From: Zygnema cylindricum
Lineage: Eukaryota; Streptophyta; Zygnematophyceae; Zygnematales; Zygnemataceae
Direction: 5' to 3'
Length of the DNA stretch: 62,000 nucleotides
Assembly: GCA_037447655.1 (NCBI GenBank)
Contig: JBBHKE010001613.1
Span: 1-62,000, forward strand
Part shown: in pieces, positions 22,101-31,144 of the stretch
Layout of the letters: every line of letters starts with the position of its first letter
Numbering within the stretch: the first letter of the stretch is position 1
Notes under the pieces: generated by a model
Database searches by the model: none
What the model saw: the letters and a program-made list of their open reading frames with translations, nothing else
What the model was told of the DNA's origin: nothing
Made by a program: the position numbers and the translations under genes

Positions 22101-23526
22101 AAAACTGAACCCAGATAACACAATCGAGCGCTACAAGGCCAGATTAGTGGCAAAGGGATTTACACAAAAGGAAGGAATTGACTACGAGGAAACCTTTGCT
22201 CCAGTGGTCAGATTTCCCTCCGTCCGCATACTTCTCAGTTTAGCGGCGGCGGAAGACATGGAAGTGCACCAGATGGACATAAAAACAGCCTTTTTGCATG
22301 GAGAATTGGAAGAGGAGATCTTCATGCGACAACCCGAAGGGTTTGTGGAAGAAGGAGAGGAGAGTAAGGTATGCCGGCTAATTAAATCTCTTTATGGTTT
22401 GAAACAGGCACCTCGACAATGGAATAAGAAGCTTGATGAGTTTCTTACCGGTCTGGGATATATTCGGATCAGCTCAGATCACTCAATCTATGTTTTCGAA
22501 GATGAGGAAGGTTTGATATTTATTGCAATTTATGTTGATGATTTGCTTGTATTAAGTAAATCAATGGAAAAAATTAACAAACTGAAAACCGATCTTAAGG
22601 GGAGATTTGAAATGAAGGATATGGGAGAAGCAAGATATATTTTGGGAATTCAAGTAGAGAGAGACCGAAAAAGGAAAATTATAAGATTGACTCAAAAAGA
22701 AGCAATAGGGAACATGCTTGAAAAATTTCAAATGGATAAAGCTAATAGTTGTACAACTCCAATGGAGTTGAAGAAGGGAAGTGAGGGGAGTGAGGAAGAA
22801 GGAGTCATAGTCTTAGACGAGGAATTATCTCCTGATGAACAGAAGTTCATGCAGACCATTCCTTACAGGCAAGTAGTGGGAAGTCTAATCTATTTTATGA
22901 ATTGTACCCGGCCGGATTTAGCTGCAGCTGTAGGAGTGCTGAGTAGAAGTCTAAATGCTCCCACTAAGAAGGATTGGGAGGCAGCTAAGAGAGTCCTTAG
23001 ATACTTGGTAGGAACTAGAGATCTATGGTTGCATTTGGGTGGGGAGAATACTGACATCACTACTTGGAGTGATGCCAGTTATGGTGATGCTCCGATGAGG
23101 AGATGTACTTCTGGATATGTATTATATGTGGGTGATGGGGCTTGCTGTTGGAGTAGCAAACAGCAAAAGGTTATTGCTCAGTCCACCATGGAGGCTGAGT
23201 ATATGGCCTCTTGCTCTGCTGTAAAAGAATTGATGTGGGTCAAGTCTTTGCTTGGTGAGCTTGGTCACCTTAAGAGTGGTGTGCAGAAAATATTTTGTGA
23301 TAATCAGGCAGCAATCGCTATCTCTGCCAATCCTAAACACCATTTTAAAGCCAAACACATGGACATCAGACTCAGTTTTGTTAGAGAGAAAGTAGAAAAC
23401 AAAATAATCAGTTTAGAGTACAGACCAGATAGTGAGATGGTAGCAGATATGATGACCAAACCTGTGCCTTCCCCTAAGCTAATTTTTTGCAGGGAGAAGT
23501 GTGGTCTGAAATTAAAGATTGACTAG
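19168..23526 (+). CDS. Copia gag-pol polyprotein, 1452 aa, intact
   Basis: Encodes all functions for copia-type retrotransposition. Gag core is about residues 20-260. The zinc knuckle CHFCKKPGHYMAEC is at about 300-313. Protease has WIVDSGASMHM (catalytic Asp about 386). GAG-pre-integrase has HKRLGHVN and CSGCAQGKAH. Integrase has HTDIWGP (Asp about 584), SDNGGEY (Asp about 647) and GVAERLN (Glu about 683), giving D-35-E spacing. RT carries YVDDLLVL at about 1122. RNase H has STMEAEYMA and ends near TKPVPSPKL. The single frame has no stop or shift between gag and pol. The start at 19168 lies inside the 5' LTR; an alternative in-frame ATG at 19192 lies within the PBS. Confidence 0.97.
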   Translation: MEVSELQVMGPPSRVPIFNGTGFIYWESMMIGALCEKRFWGIVSGRLGRPSSLGIPPGFGGSRFTRKEDSPSTEETKEGEVVDKGKEKEATTPIATGLAFMSPIPRNEENDTETWDFNNMAAKHFILRHLTQGLACPHLQVERASDLWMALIEMYRSGTIQQQQLADQKVKEYVYKGGNMLDFCNELATLFMELQSAGKDLSEKEKVNCLLMKLPDEFVNIVYRVQDLPDSRWIWNSVVGMILVQENTIEIRRGGKSGQALATATDWRNRDSRKPVGNYGGREQKKPADEFEPRAPKGLCHFCKKPGHYMAECTKLTELRLKEGQTGGTPRGKKKALVTQVLEAESEDEDDELLLDEELEAKNEVEIPRRQKCAYGGLKGEAGWIVDSGASMHMCKDRHLFTKIRKIPTVEIEYGDGRIVTTTLVGSVDLKVLVEGKTSILTFSDVLFIPELNKNLISTSVLDDKGFFTSTREGVFTASFEDDVYFIAEKGSHGMFRLILSNEKKKLYYAGVHDIMMWHKRLGHVNLDKLREMKKMGVVEGIQFSESDDISDCSGCAQGKAHRLPFPKSATYKGEKILDLVHTDIWGPAKVPSPGGKRFMMTITDDWSRYSRVYFLKNKSEAEDCFRQYKAWSEKLHETPIKRVRSDNGGEYTSNQFEDFLREDGVQHQKTVPENPEQNGVAERLNRTLSDSARSMLSDKRIGKRFWAEAMNCANYLKNRVLTSAIKDQTPYERWTGRKPDISHLKVFGSQVFSLDTDRSNWKLDPKGKPGYLLGYDEDVKGYRVYDLKREDIILVKHLVVMDEGKSVDPFKYTKSVKIRFESENSDDFELPNYPGFREDDILAGTNQTEKDSAVETPVTTLLEAEDVVEIDSESRDRGEVEFVRKNPREPSIPASDFEGGRRSSKRLQEKQVNNKVTKLSHQDEPQTYGEAMTCPERNRWKTAINEEMASIMAADTWELVDCPPNRKPIGCKWVFKLKLNPDNTIERYKARLVAKGFTQKEGIDYEETFAPVVRFPSVRILLSLAAAEDMEVHQMDIKTAFLHGELEEEIFMRQPEGFVEEGEESKVCRLIKSLYGLKQAPRQWNKKLDEFLTGLGYIRISSDHSIYVFEDEEGLIFIAIYVDDLLVLSKSMEKINKLKTDLKGRFEMKDMGEARYILGIQVERDRKRKIIRLTQKEAIGNMLEKFQMDKANSCTTPMELKKGSEGSEEEGVIVLDEELSPDEQKFMQTIPYRQVVGSLIYFMNCTRPDLAAAVGVLSRSLNAPTKKDWEAAKRVLRYLVGTRDLWLHLGGENTDITTWSDASYGDAPMRRCTSGYVLYVGDGACCWSSKQQKVIAQSTMEAEYMASCSAVKELMWVKSLLGELGHLKSGVQKIFCDNQAAIAISANPKHHFKAKHMDIRLSFVREKVENKIISLEYRPDSEMVADMMTKPVPSPKLIFCREKCGLKLKID
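19188..19202 (+). promoter_or_regulatory. Element B primer-binding site, also gag coding sequence
   Basis: GGTTATGGGCCCACC immediately follows the LTR and is complementary to the anticodon stem-loop of initiator tRNA-Met (GGUGGGCCCAUAACC). Drosophila copia uses the same internal half-tRNA site. It is translated in frame as V-M-G-P, and its ATG (19192) pairs with the CAU anticodon. Confidence 0.85.
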
Positions 23527-23539
23527 AAAATAAGGGGAG
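23527..23539 (+). promoter_or_regulatory. Element B polypurine tract
   Basis: AAAATAAGGGGAG, directly after the stop codon and abutting the 3' LTR, is the expected plus-strand primer. The same tract precedes the 3' LTRs of A, C and E. Confidence 0.85.
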
Positions 23540-24582
23540 TGTAGAAACTAATGGATTTATTAGTATTTTCTAGGTCTAAATAGAAATATAGAAAGAAGCC
23601 GAGGCAGTCTACCTCTAACTTCTCTCTCCAAATCTCAAACTTGTCGCAGTCACTGAGAAATTGGAGAGGAAGCTAGAGCCATGGCTACCTTGGCTATCCT
23701 GAGGATTACGGGAATTTTATACTAGGGTTTATTTATTTATTTAAAAGGAATGTGCCGGCGGCAGGATTTGATCCTTGTACCTACCGGCCGGCAGATAGGA
23801 AACAGCCGGTAGTCTTAGCCGTTAGATCTAGCAGTAGTATTACATGATATATAGTTTGATAATTATATATTTTATAATACGTACGATAATTCATTTAAAC
23901 TGTTACGATTTACGGGATGCATAGATCCGGTACGAATAACAGTACGGATTACGAATCAGTACCGCACATTTGTTTCGGAAGTAAAATAAATACCGCGCAT
24001 GTATTTATTACGGCCACGATTAAATCTGAATTTAATCGGACGGCCGGGATTAGCGCCGAGATCGCGGAGGAAGATTTCGGCGGTTTGTGGCCATCGCCAC
24101 ATCGGATGACGCGTGGCGAAATTCCGTTGGATTGTGGAATCTCCGGAGATTATGGCACCGAATCCGGATTTGACATGTGTCGACATTTTGGACATGTCGT
24201 ACAATGTCCGTACATAAAGTACACCGGCGGCTGTACTTTTACGTACGGAACTCAATTCTGATTGGTTCCGTACATCAGTAGATAGAGTCTGTGAGAGAGA
24301 TAGGACTTAGAAAAATTAGAAGATAGGACCCCCTCTCCCAGAGAGCTTCTGTACAAAAGGTCAACTTTGACCCCCCATAACTTACTGCTCAGGGGAGCAA
24401 ATTCAAAGATTCTTTTTGCTATCGACTCAGGGGAGTCTTGTCTTCACAGGGGTGAAGTTGGTCAGCGTTTTTGTCTGGCAGGGTGGCAGTTATTTTTGCT
24501 TAAACACAAAGGGGTCAGGATTATCCTAGAGGCTTCTTGGAAGCTGTCCACTCTGAGGACTTATGGAGGTCTCAGAGTTACA
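23540..24582 (+). repeat. Element B 3' LTR, 1043 bp
   Basis: Matches the 5' LTR throughout the stretches compared. It ends GAGTTACA followed by the target duplication GCTTC. The antisense tRNA-like segment is at about 23760-23835. The three stem-loops are at 24386-24399, 24424-24437 and 24442-24457. Confidence 0.97.
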
Positions 24583-24587
24583 GCTTC

Positions 24588-25147
24588 TTCACATCGGTAG
24601 AATGGAAAAGAAAGAAAAGTACACGGAAATTCCACGAAGACAACAGTGTGCTTTTGGAGGTATTAGAGAAGTAAAGGGAAGGGAGGTACTTGAGGGAGTT
24701 AGACATGATGTGGATGTCAAGGAGTGTAGAAAGTATGACTTAGAAATGAGTAAGTCGGATCTAGGACCAATTATTGAAAAAGGGAAAAATAAAAATAATG
24801 AGGAGAATTTTTTAGATATTTTGGAAAAAGAAAACTGGTCAGAAAAGGAGACTTCAACGGATTCCGAGGAAAGGGGAGAAGTGAAACTAGGAGTTTTAAA
24901 GGATAAGGAAGAAGAGGAATACTTAATGAAAGGTTTAGGGGAGGAGAAATGTTTATTGGGAATAAATTTAGAAAGTGAGGGTGGAAAGAAATCCATTGGA
25001 GAGAGTGAGGAAAGTTCATGTTTTGGGGGTAATGGGCTTGACCTCACTAAAGGGAGTGATGGTATTTATGAAGGTGTGCCTGTAAAAGGGTTAGCCTCAG
25101 GGTGTGTTTTGCAGAATGGAGATGGGGCTGGTTGTTTGATTTGTTAG
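24588..25147 (+). pseudogene. Element A gag, continuation after the B insertion
   Basis: The frame resumes after the duplicated GCTTC and reads EIPRRQQCAFGG, matching EIPRRQKCAYGG that precedes the protease in element B. It then continues as an acidic, Lys/Glu-rich stretch with no protease, integrase or RT motif and stops at 25145-25147. SGCVLQNGDGAGC near the end resembles SGYVLYVGDGACC of the B RNase H. This suggests an internal deletion joined the gag end to a remnant of RNase H. Confidence 0.75.
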
Positions 25148-25407
25148 AGGGAAAGTGGATTTAGTGTGGATAGAAAAGAGATAAGGTGGATAAAATCTTT
25201 GCTCGGATTTATGATAAGTGGGATGCTAAATGAAATGTGTGATGCAATTATAATTTCATTTCATCTAATGCAGTGTTTCAAATACGAGAGCATATTTCTT
25301 AAGTTATATAAAAGGAAAAAGAAAAGAAAAAGGAAAAAGGGGAGGGAGTGTTTTGTTTATTTTTGTTTGTAAGAGTTGAAAGGAAGTAGACTAGAAAATA
25401 AGGGGAG
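25148..25407 (+). other. Element A 3' untranslated region and PPT
   Basis: A-rich sequence with faint similarity to the RNase H end (KEIRWIKSLLG versus KELMWVKSLLG of B), then CTAGAAAATAAGGGGAG directly before the 3' LTR. Confidence 0.65.
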
Positions 25408-26755
25408 TGTTGATATTTGGGTATTTTCTAGGTCTTTGTTAGATAGAAAAGAGTAGAGGCAGTCTGCCTCTGACTTCCTTCTCCAAGCCCCCACACTTGT
25501 CGTAGTCACTAAAGGCTGGAGAAGGAGCTAGAGCCATGGCTGCCTAAGCTTTCCAGAGAGACAGGAATAGATAATAGGTATGTTTACCAAAAATATATTT
25601 GACGGACCCATGAATTGATCCTGGGACCTACCGACCGTCAAACGTCCAGTAGCCGTTAGCTTTGTCCATTTAGTCTAGGACTAGTGCTAGTACGTGTAAG
25701 GTTTGATAAATATTTAAATAGTTACAGATAGGATTTTCCATTTAACTGGGTTACGATATTTAGTACATAGAGACAGTTTAGTTTAGTACGGAGTACAATA
25801 CGGGGACGGAACGGATACTGCGCATTTGTTTCGATAGCGAAACAAATACCGCGCACCAATTTTCAACGGCTACAATTGAATGCCGAAATACATCGGACGG
25901 CCGTGATTAGCCCCGGCTACGCGAAAGGATAATTTGGCGGTTTGCAGACGCCGCCACTCCGGATGACACGTGGCAACATCGTACGGGATTACGTAATTTC
26001 CGGAACGGCAGAAAACAAATCCGAGAATGACAAATGTCGCACTATGGCGACATCGTACAATGTACGTACAGAAAGTACTCCGGCACTTGTACTTTCTCGT
26101 ACGGTACCATTTTTATGACGCGGCATGACCCGGCGCCACGTGGAGAGATAAGATTTGGAGGCAGGAATTCCGGAGATTATAAGAGCGAATCCGGATAGGA
26201 CATTTGTTGGCTTTTTAGCCATGTTGTACGATGATCGTACAGAAGGTACACCGGCATCTGTACCTTTGGGTACTATACAGTAATGTGATTGGTCCGTACC
26301 TCAGTATTAGAGGGTTTAGAGAGGGGTTTAGGACTTAGAATATTTCTGTAGGTAGCTGCCTCTCCTAGAGAGCACCTTGTATAAATGGCAAACTTTGGCC
26401 AGCCATAACTATCAATTTACTTGACCATTTTCAGTGATTCTTTTTGCTGCATACTCAGGGGAGTCCAGGCTACACAGGGGTGTAGTCGGTCAGAGTTTTC
26501 TTCTACCAGGGTGGCTGTATTTCTAAGGGAAAGTCAAAGTGGGTGAATGTGTCCAAATCTCATATTCTAACTTTGCATTCTGTGGTGGAACTGAGCACAC
26601 AGAAAGTGTTATTTTACATGGGTGAATCAATATTGGGGTTCTGACTGTCAAGGGGTCAGTCACTTGGGTTTATATTAACTTGGAGTCGGCACTATCTAGA
26701 TTAGCTTCTTTTGGATCTGCATACTCTGAGGGCCAATGGAGGTCTCAGAGTTTCA
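25408..26755 (+). repeat. Element A 3' LTR, 1348 bp
   Basis: Same length as the 5' LTR with scattered substitutions (for example GACTTCCTTCTCC versus GACTCCCTTCTTC). Older than B, consistent with nesting. The antisense tRNA-like segment is at about 25601-25668. Ends GAGTTTCA. Confidence 0.93.
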
Positions 26756-27350
26756 GTTAGAGGGAACGAGATTGGAGTGGATTTGTTCAAATCCACTCAT
26801 ATTGAGCATTGCATTTTTCTAGCTTTCCATGCTTGCTATCTGGCTCTGAGTGGCCTTAGCTAAGTTTGCTTTGTTTAGTGTGATATTTTCTTTAGATCTT
26901 GCCGTTGGTGGCATTAATATGTTTCCTTTTGGATTGTGTTGTTGTAGATCTGCACTTGTGAGTGCTTGATAGTAAGTTATTTGCCTTTGTAGATCTGGCC
27001 GTTCGACCTTGTCCCCTTGATTGTAAGGTTGAAGGTTTCGGTAATACGGCTTCCTGATAGATCTGGCCATCAAGGCCTTGTTAGAGATTGATTGGCTGAT
27101 TGGACAAGAGAGTGGTGTGGCGTGGCATTTGAAACATGTCGTATAGATTGATTTTGTTATTTGGTCATCATTTGGTTTTATCATTTTTTATATCAGTATC
27201 TCAGTATCTTCTTTATCATCAAAGTCTTCCACACTTTTTGAGGAAGAATCTGACCACAAATCCATTGAAGGGTCGAATTCCAATTCATTATCATTTTAGT
27301 TTCCTATAATTACAAATCCATTATTAGCCCCAATAATTGCATTAGTGGAA
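26756..27350 (+). other. G2 leader, second part
   Basis: Resumes after element A. It contains dispersed AGATCTGGCC/ATCTGGC phrases (26838, 26990, 27060) related to the 40-bp array in G1. No gene. It leads into the gag ATG at 27351. Confidence 0.6.
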
Positions 27351-28678
27351 ATGGCTTCCATATCTGAGGGAGTGGGTAGGCTTCATTTCTGTTTTTCAAG
27401 AATGAATGACAGTATGACCTTATCCCATTTCCGTATGTTATTCGATATCGAAATGACCGATCTTGCATTTTGGTACCAAGATCGGTTTTACCTACGGGTT
27501 GCTTTCTCTGGGTAGGTCGTTACCTTTGTGGTTCGGCCCTTACTCTTTATTCTCGCAAGTATGATTCTGTCCTTGCAATGACAGAGTTTTCTCTAGCTTT
27601 CGCTGGGAGCCCTGCTATTTTAAGACAATTTGAAATTCCCTACCAACCGGCTATTCCGGAAGTCCTTGATCTCCACGGCGATGTTATTACAGCATCAATG
27701 GCGGAAATACCGGAGCAATTTGCTATAGCCGCACGTGCTGGAATCTCGGCACAACCAGCGATGACGATCCCTATTCTAGATCCGCTCTCAGTCATGTTTG
27801 AAATGTTGCAAGCGGAATACCGTATGCAAAACCCTGACCAAGTTCGCGAATTGATGAACTTTGAACGGAAATTAGGAGAGTCCGCCCCTACCATGCGTAC
27901 TCGTATATAAGTTTTTCGTGAAGCATTGTCGGACTTGATGTCTGATGTTGAAGCTTTCCAAGAATTTGTAGGACAATTTCCGAGTCAGTCTAAGAAATTT
28001 AATCAGAGTCACTTGACTCAAACCTACGGCTAAAAGTTCACTTTCGACCAAGCCGCCCAGCATGCTGTGGAATATGGAACCCAAAACTATTGGTGGGAAG
28101 CCCATGACCGTCCTAAAGCGATCCCGAAAGAACCAACTTTTCAAACATGGAACAATCCTCGTCGTAACAACCGACCTTCTAAAGTCCCGGCCATGGGAAC
28201 CCCACCAGTTGCTCCCGGAAATAGATTATGTTTTCGATGTGGGAAGACGAGGCACGATGCCCGAATGTGTCCAGACAAAAATGCTACTTGTACACATTGC
28301 AAGCAAACAGGACATTATGTCCAACGTTGTCATATAAAGAACCCAAAATTTTCTTATCATAACCAAGTTAAGAGTGGTGGCATTTCCGCTCGATTCGCAA
28401 AACCAGTTCAACCGGTTAAAGAACATGAAAAGGACACCACTCCACCTAAGGTATCTCGAAGAGATAGAGAACGTTTGGAAATGCAAGAGCAAATAGCGGT
28501 CATGATGAAGGAGCAGTTTGCGGCATTCATGGCTCAAATGAAGCCACAATTTACAGGCATGGCTCGCACCGTTGTACACATGTCTACGTTGGTAGGTCAA
28601 CCCTTACGAGATTCCACCGTCCAACAACGAGAGGCTACGTTCAATAAAGGTTTGACCGATCTCAGCCGTGACGGTTAA
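27351..28678 (+). pseudogene. G2 gag (Ty3/gypsy) with two CCHC zinc knuckles
   Basis: ATG at 27351 opens MASISEGVGRLHFC and runs to a TAG near 27510. Other frames continue with AMTEFSLAFAG, MQNPDQVRELMNFERK (to about 27910), then FTFDQAAQHAVEY and both knuckles, CFRCGKTRHDARMC and CTHCKQTGHYVQRC, each intact CX2CX4HX4C. The stretch after the knuckles is charged and Gln/Met-rich. At least two frameshifts plus stops at 27908 and about 28031 break it. It would have formed the particle and bound element RNA. Confidence 0.85.
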
Positions 28679-29510
28679 ACTCCTAACACGCTTATTCCGT
28701 TGTCATTTACTGAAGAACCTTCTCCTCCCATGCCCGAAAGGGCTTCAGCCATCGCGGTTGAACCTCTCAATATAGTGGGTCGAACCATACATGAAGCACA
28801 TCACGTGAAAGAACATTTGTGCATTCTATCCACTATGATTTCTGACACTCCAAAACTCTCTTTTTATTCTCTTCTACCCCCGATAGTTCAGCTGCAGCTG
28901 CCGCTTTACAAGCACTGTAGCTGCACAAAAATCTTGCTACTATTCAGCCTATTTCCGTGGAGGAGCAAAATTCCCTCGATCCTCACATCAGTTTTTTGGA
29001 ATAGGGGAAGGGATCCTTATTGATCAATGGTATAGCCCCTTCCATGCCCCTCATGGATACAGGTGGAAAGTTGGTGATATTGGGCTCTAGCTTTGCACTC
29101 AAGCTTGGTGTAACTCAAGACAAGCTTCAGCCCACTACGACTCGCTTGTTAACATCAACGGGTACAACCGAGCTAGTCTTAAGAATCACTAAGGTACCAC
29201 TCTTCTTTCGGTTCATGAATGGAACGGACACGAACTTTGCACAGATCTCGGTTCACGCTCTAGTCACTAAATGTAGTGATTATGAATGCCTAGTGGGATA
29301 GGATGTTATATTTCGTGTAGGGGGAGGAGTTGACATGCATGATCGAACATTTTCTTATAGATCCGTTAACTTCCCAAAACGCAAAATCTGCATTCTGCTA
29401 ATTTTTGCTATGAAACCCATGCATGTTATGGCGCATTCGGCCACCTTCATACGTGCATTTTTGGGGAATTTTGTGGGGGCCGAAATTCTTCATTCATTGT
29501 GAGCAAAAGA
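28679..29510 (+). pseudogene. G2 aspartic protease region
   Basis: The frame 29020-29301 contains MPLMDTGGKLVILG, a retropepsin active-site-like D-T-G, followed by SFALKLGVTQ and, later, YECLVG. A TAG at 29299-29301 replaces the residue after YECLVG, and the reading continues in the same frame with DVIFRVGGGVDM. It precedes the methyltransferase domain. Confidence 0.65.
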
Positions 29511-29708
29511 AATTCTGACAGATAGTTTTTACTTGGCGGAAATTTTCAGTGACTCATGATTTCTTATGGATACGAGTGAATTTGATCACATCTATAACCA
29601 AACCTTGTCAATTCCACTTTCTCCAATCTCTCCTCCAATCCAAATTCTTACAGACTTCCTACAGACTCGTCTGGGTTTTTTCCAATTAATTGGAATCCGG
29701 TCCAATAA
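29511..29708 (+). other. G2 linker between protease and methyltransferase
   Basis: Readable in one frame as TSEFDHIYNQTLSIPLSP and neighbouring sequence, with no recognised domain. Several stops. Confidence 0.4.
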
Positions 29709-30690
29709 AGACCTCATCCAAATGTATTGGTGATTTTGGACCAATTCGGTTGAATTGGGACTTCCCTCCTTTCTTGTTTGCGAAATGGATTATTAATCCG
29801 ATTTTATTATTCTGTCGTGATTGATACTTTAGCACGGAAAGCAAAAGTACATCAGTGTGATATGTTGCATTCCCAATACCCGCATTTGTTACCAAAATTC
29901 GCATACAAGCATATGCATACTGCCCTCCCACAAGACATCCGGATTGTGGGCAACCATCACTTATTGGATATTGGTCTAATCAATCTAGTTGTTGGGCGGA
30001 TGGGAGTGCCAAGGAATGTCGGGCCGGGAAAGGTCTCAAATTAGCCGATCCCCGCACCAAATTATTTTGTTTATTGGTTCGCATCCTACATTTCCTACAA
30101 ACTTTAGAACATTCTATGGGATGTATCTCGGAAAATGGCGCGGCCTATAACAATCAAACACCCATGGTTGTGGCTAATTATCAACGTATTGAACAATTAA
30201 TTGGTCCGTCGCTTATTATTGATGCCGCTCGCCATCGTTCATTAGCACACCGGGTTCGCTACAAATGGACGAACCTGATTGATATTGGTCGACTTTGTGA
30301 GGCTAACTTGTCAGTTTGTCCTCCTCCTACAGATATTCAGGCTGCCCTTCTCCCTTTCCATAAGGTACAGCCGTGCATTCAAAAAAACTGTCCACCTCAT
30401 TCCAATATCAATGTCCCTGGTCAACCTCTCAAGGTTCTTCCTACCTTATTTTTTTGCCCGCATTCTCATGCATTCTCTAATGACGGTCATGGCATGCTTT
30501 GAAACATTCATATCGGTGAGCTCGAATAGCCTACCTCTCCGAAGCAAGAACACCTCCTCCTTTTCATTCCTTGCACTACTGCCGCTCCTGGTCTTACAGA
30601 ACGTCAAAGATGCAATTTATTAGGTCGTATCATGGACCCTCAGTCTTTGTCCTTTGTGTTAGGTCTTGGATTTACAGGTGGTCGCCACTC
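29709..30690 (+). pseudogene. C5-cytosine DNA methyltransferase domain (DNMT3-like order) inside G2 pol
   Basis: Motifs occur in canonical order. Motif I (SAM binding) is ILDQFG-stop-IGTSLL at about 29733-29770, with TGA at 29751-29753 in place of a Gly codon. Motif IV has the catalytic-type Cys in GGWECQGMS (Cys codon 30007-30009). Then DPRTKLFCLLVRIL follows, motif VI as CISENGAAY, motif VIII as AHRVRYKWTNL, and motifs IX/X as TERQRCNLLGRIMD near 30590-30634. These align best with DNMT3 (GTGRLFFEFYRLL, FENVVAM, AHRARYFWGNL, RQRLLGR). Motif order is not the permuted DRM order. Two frameshifts flank motif IV, and stops lie at 30500 and 30527. Protease lies before it and RT after it, so it is an integral pol domain. 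Confidence 0.87.
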
Positions 30691-30874
30691 TCAGACACAT
30701 CTGTATCAACCAGCTAGGTGGGGAAATGCATCACTAAGTAAATCTTTCCGTCCCACTCTCATAGAGACCACATTTCAATTTTTCCTCTTTTTTTCTCCAA
30801 TTCCACCAATTCTGGAAATCTCTATATACGATTTCCTTAATCTTAGCCACATGTCGTGGTCTATTCCCACATAA
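30691..30874 (+). other. G2 linker between methyltransferase and RT
   Basis: Low-complexity reading in the same frame as the end of the methyltransferase, no recognised domain. Confidence 0.4.
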
Positions 30875-31144
30875 TTGGCTGTCCAATCTACAAGTTCCAT
30901 GCATATTCCACCCACTCCTCATTATAGTGCTGCTTTTCCAACACACAGCTGGAATCATTTAATTAATTGCTTTAAACAGAACCATGTGGCTTACGAGTTA
31001 GGACAAATGCTTATCGCAGATGAGCAATTGGCCTTTGCACAAGCCATGGAGGCTATGACAATTGAGAATCCCGAGGCTCCTAAATGGAAATTCGGCCCCT
31101 ATATAACAAAGGCCGAACAAGAATTACTAAATGACGTAGTTTTA
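30875..31144 (+). pseudogene. G2 pol segment before the RT, interrupted by element C
   Basis: Reads HYSAAFPTHSWNHLINCF, YELGQMLIADEQLAFAQAME and KAEQELLNDVVL, and is cut by the TTTTA target site of element C. The frame resumes at 38080 and runs into the RT. Confidence 0.7.

Larger units (their letters stand above)
18145..24582 (+). mobile_element. Copia-type element B, full length and apparently intact
   Basis: 6438 bp, flanked by a perfect 5-bp duplication GCTTC (18140-18144 and 24583-24587). The LTRs are 18145-19187 and 23540-24582, both 1043 bp, with no difference found in the stretches compared, including identical translated frames. The internal region has an uninterrupted gag-pol of 1452 codons, a PBS at 19188 and a purine tract AAAATAAGGGGAG at 23527-23539. 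Integrase before RT identifies Ty1/copia. Identical LTRs and an intact ORF mean very recent insertion. It sits inside element A. Confidence 0.97.
15728..26755 (+). mobile_element. Copia-type element A, gag only, interrupted by element B
   Basis: Two 1348-bp LTRs (15728-17075 and 25408-26755), both starting TGTTGATATT and flanked by TTTAG/GTTAG (one mismatch to a 5-bp TSD). Without B, the interior is only about 1.9 kb: PBS, gag, an acidic Lys/Glu-rich continuation and a purine tract AAAATAAGGGGAG. Integrase, RT and RNase H are absent. This resembles plant non-autonomous TR-GAG elements, whose mobility would depend on relatives such as B. The gag now has one in-frame stop and one frameshift. 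Confidence 0.9.

Noticed and set aside
23122-23358. Antisense frames within the copia gag-pol of element B
   Set aside because: Shadows of the intact plus-strand polyprotein.
29709-30690. DRM-type (rearranged) plant methyltransferase
   Set aside because: The motifs run I-IV-VI-VIII-X in the unpermuted order, and key stretches resemble DNMT3 more closely.
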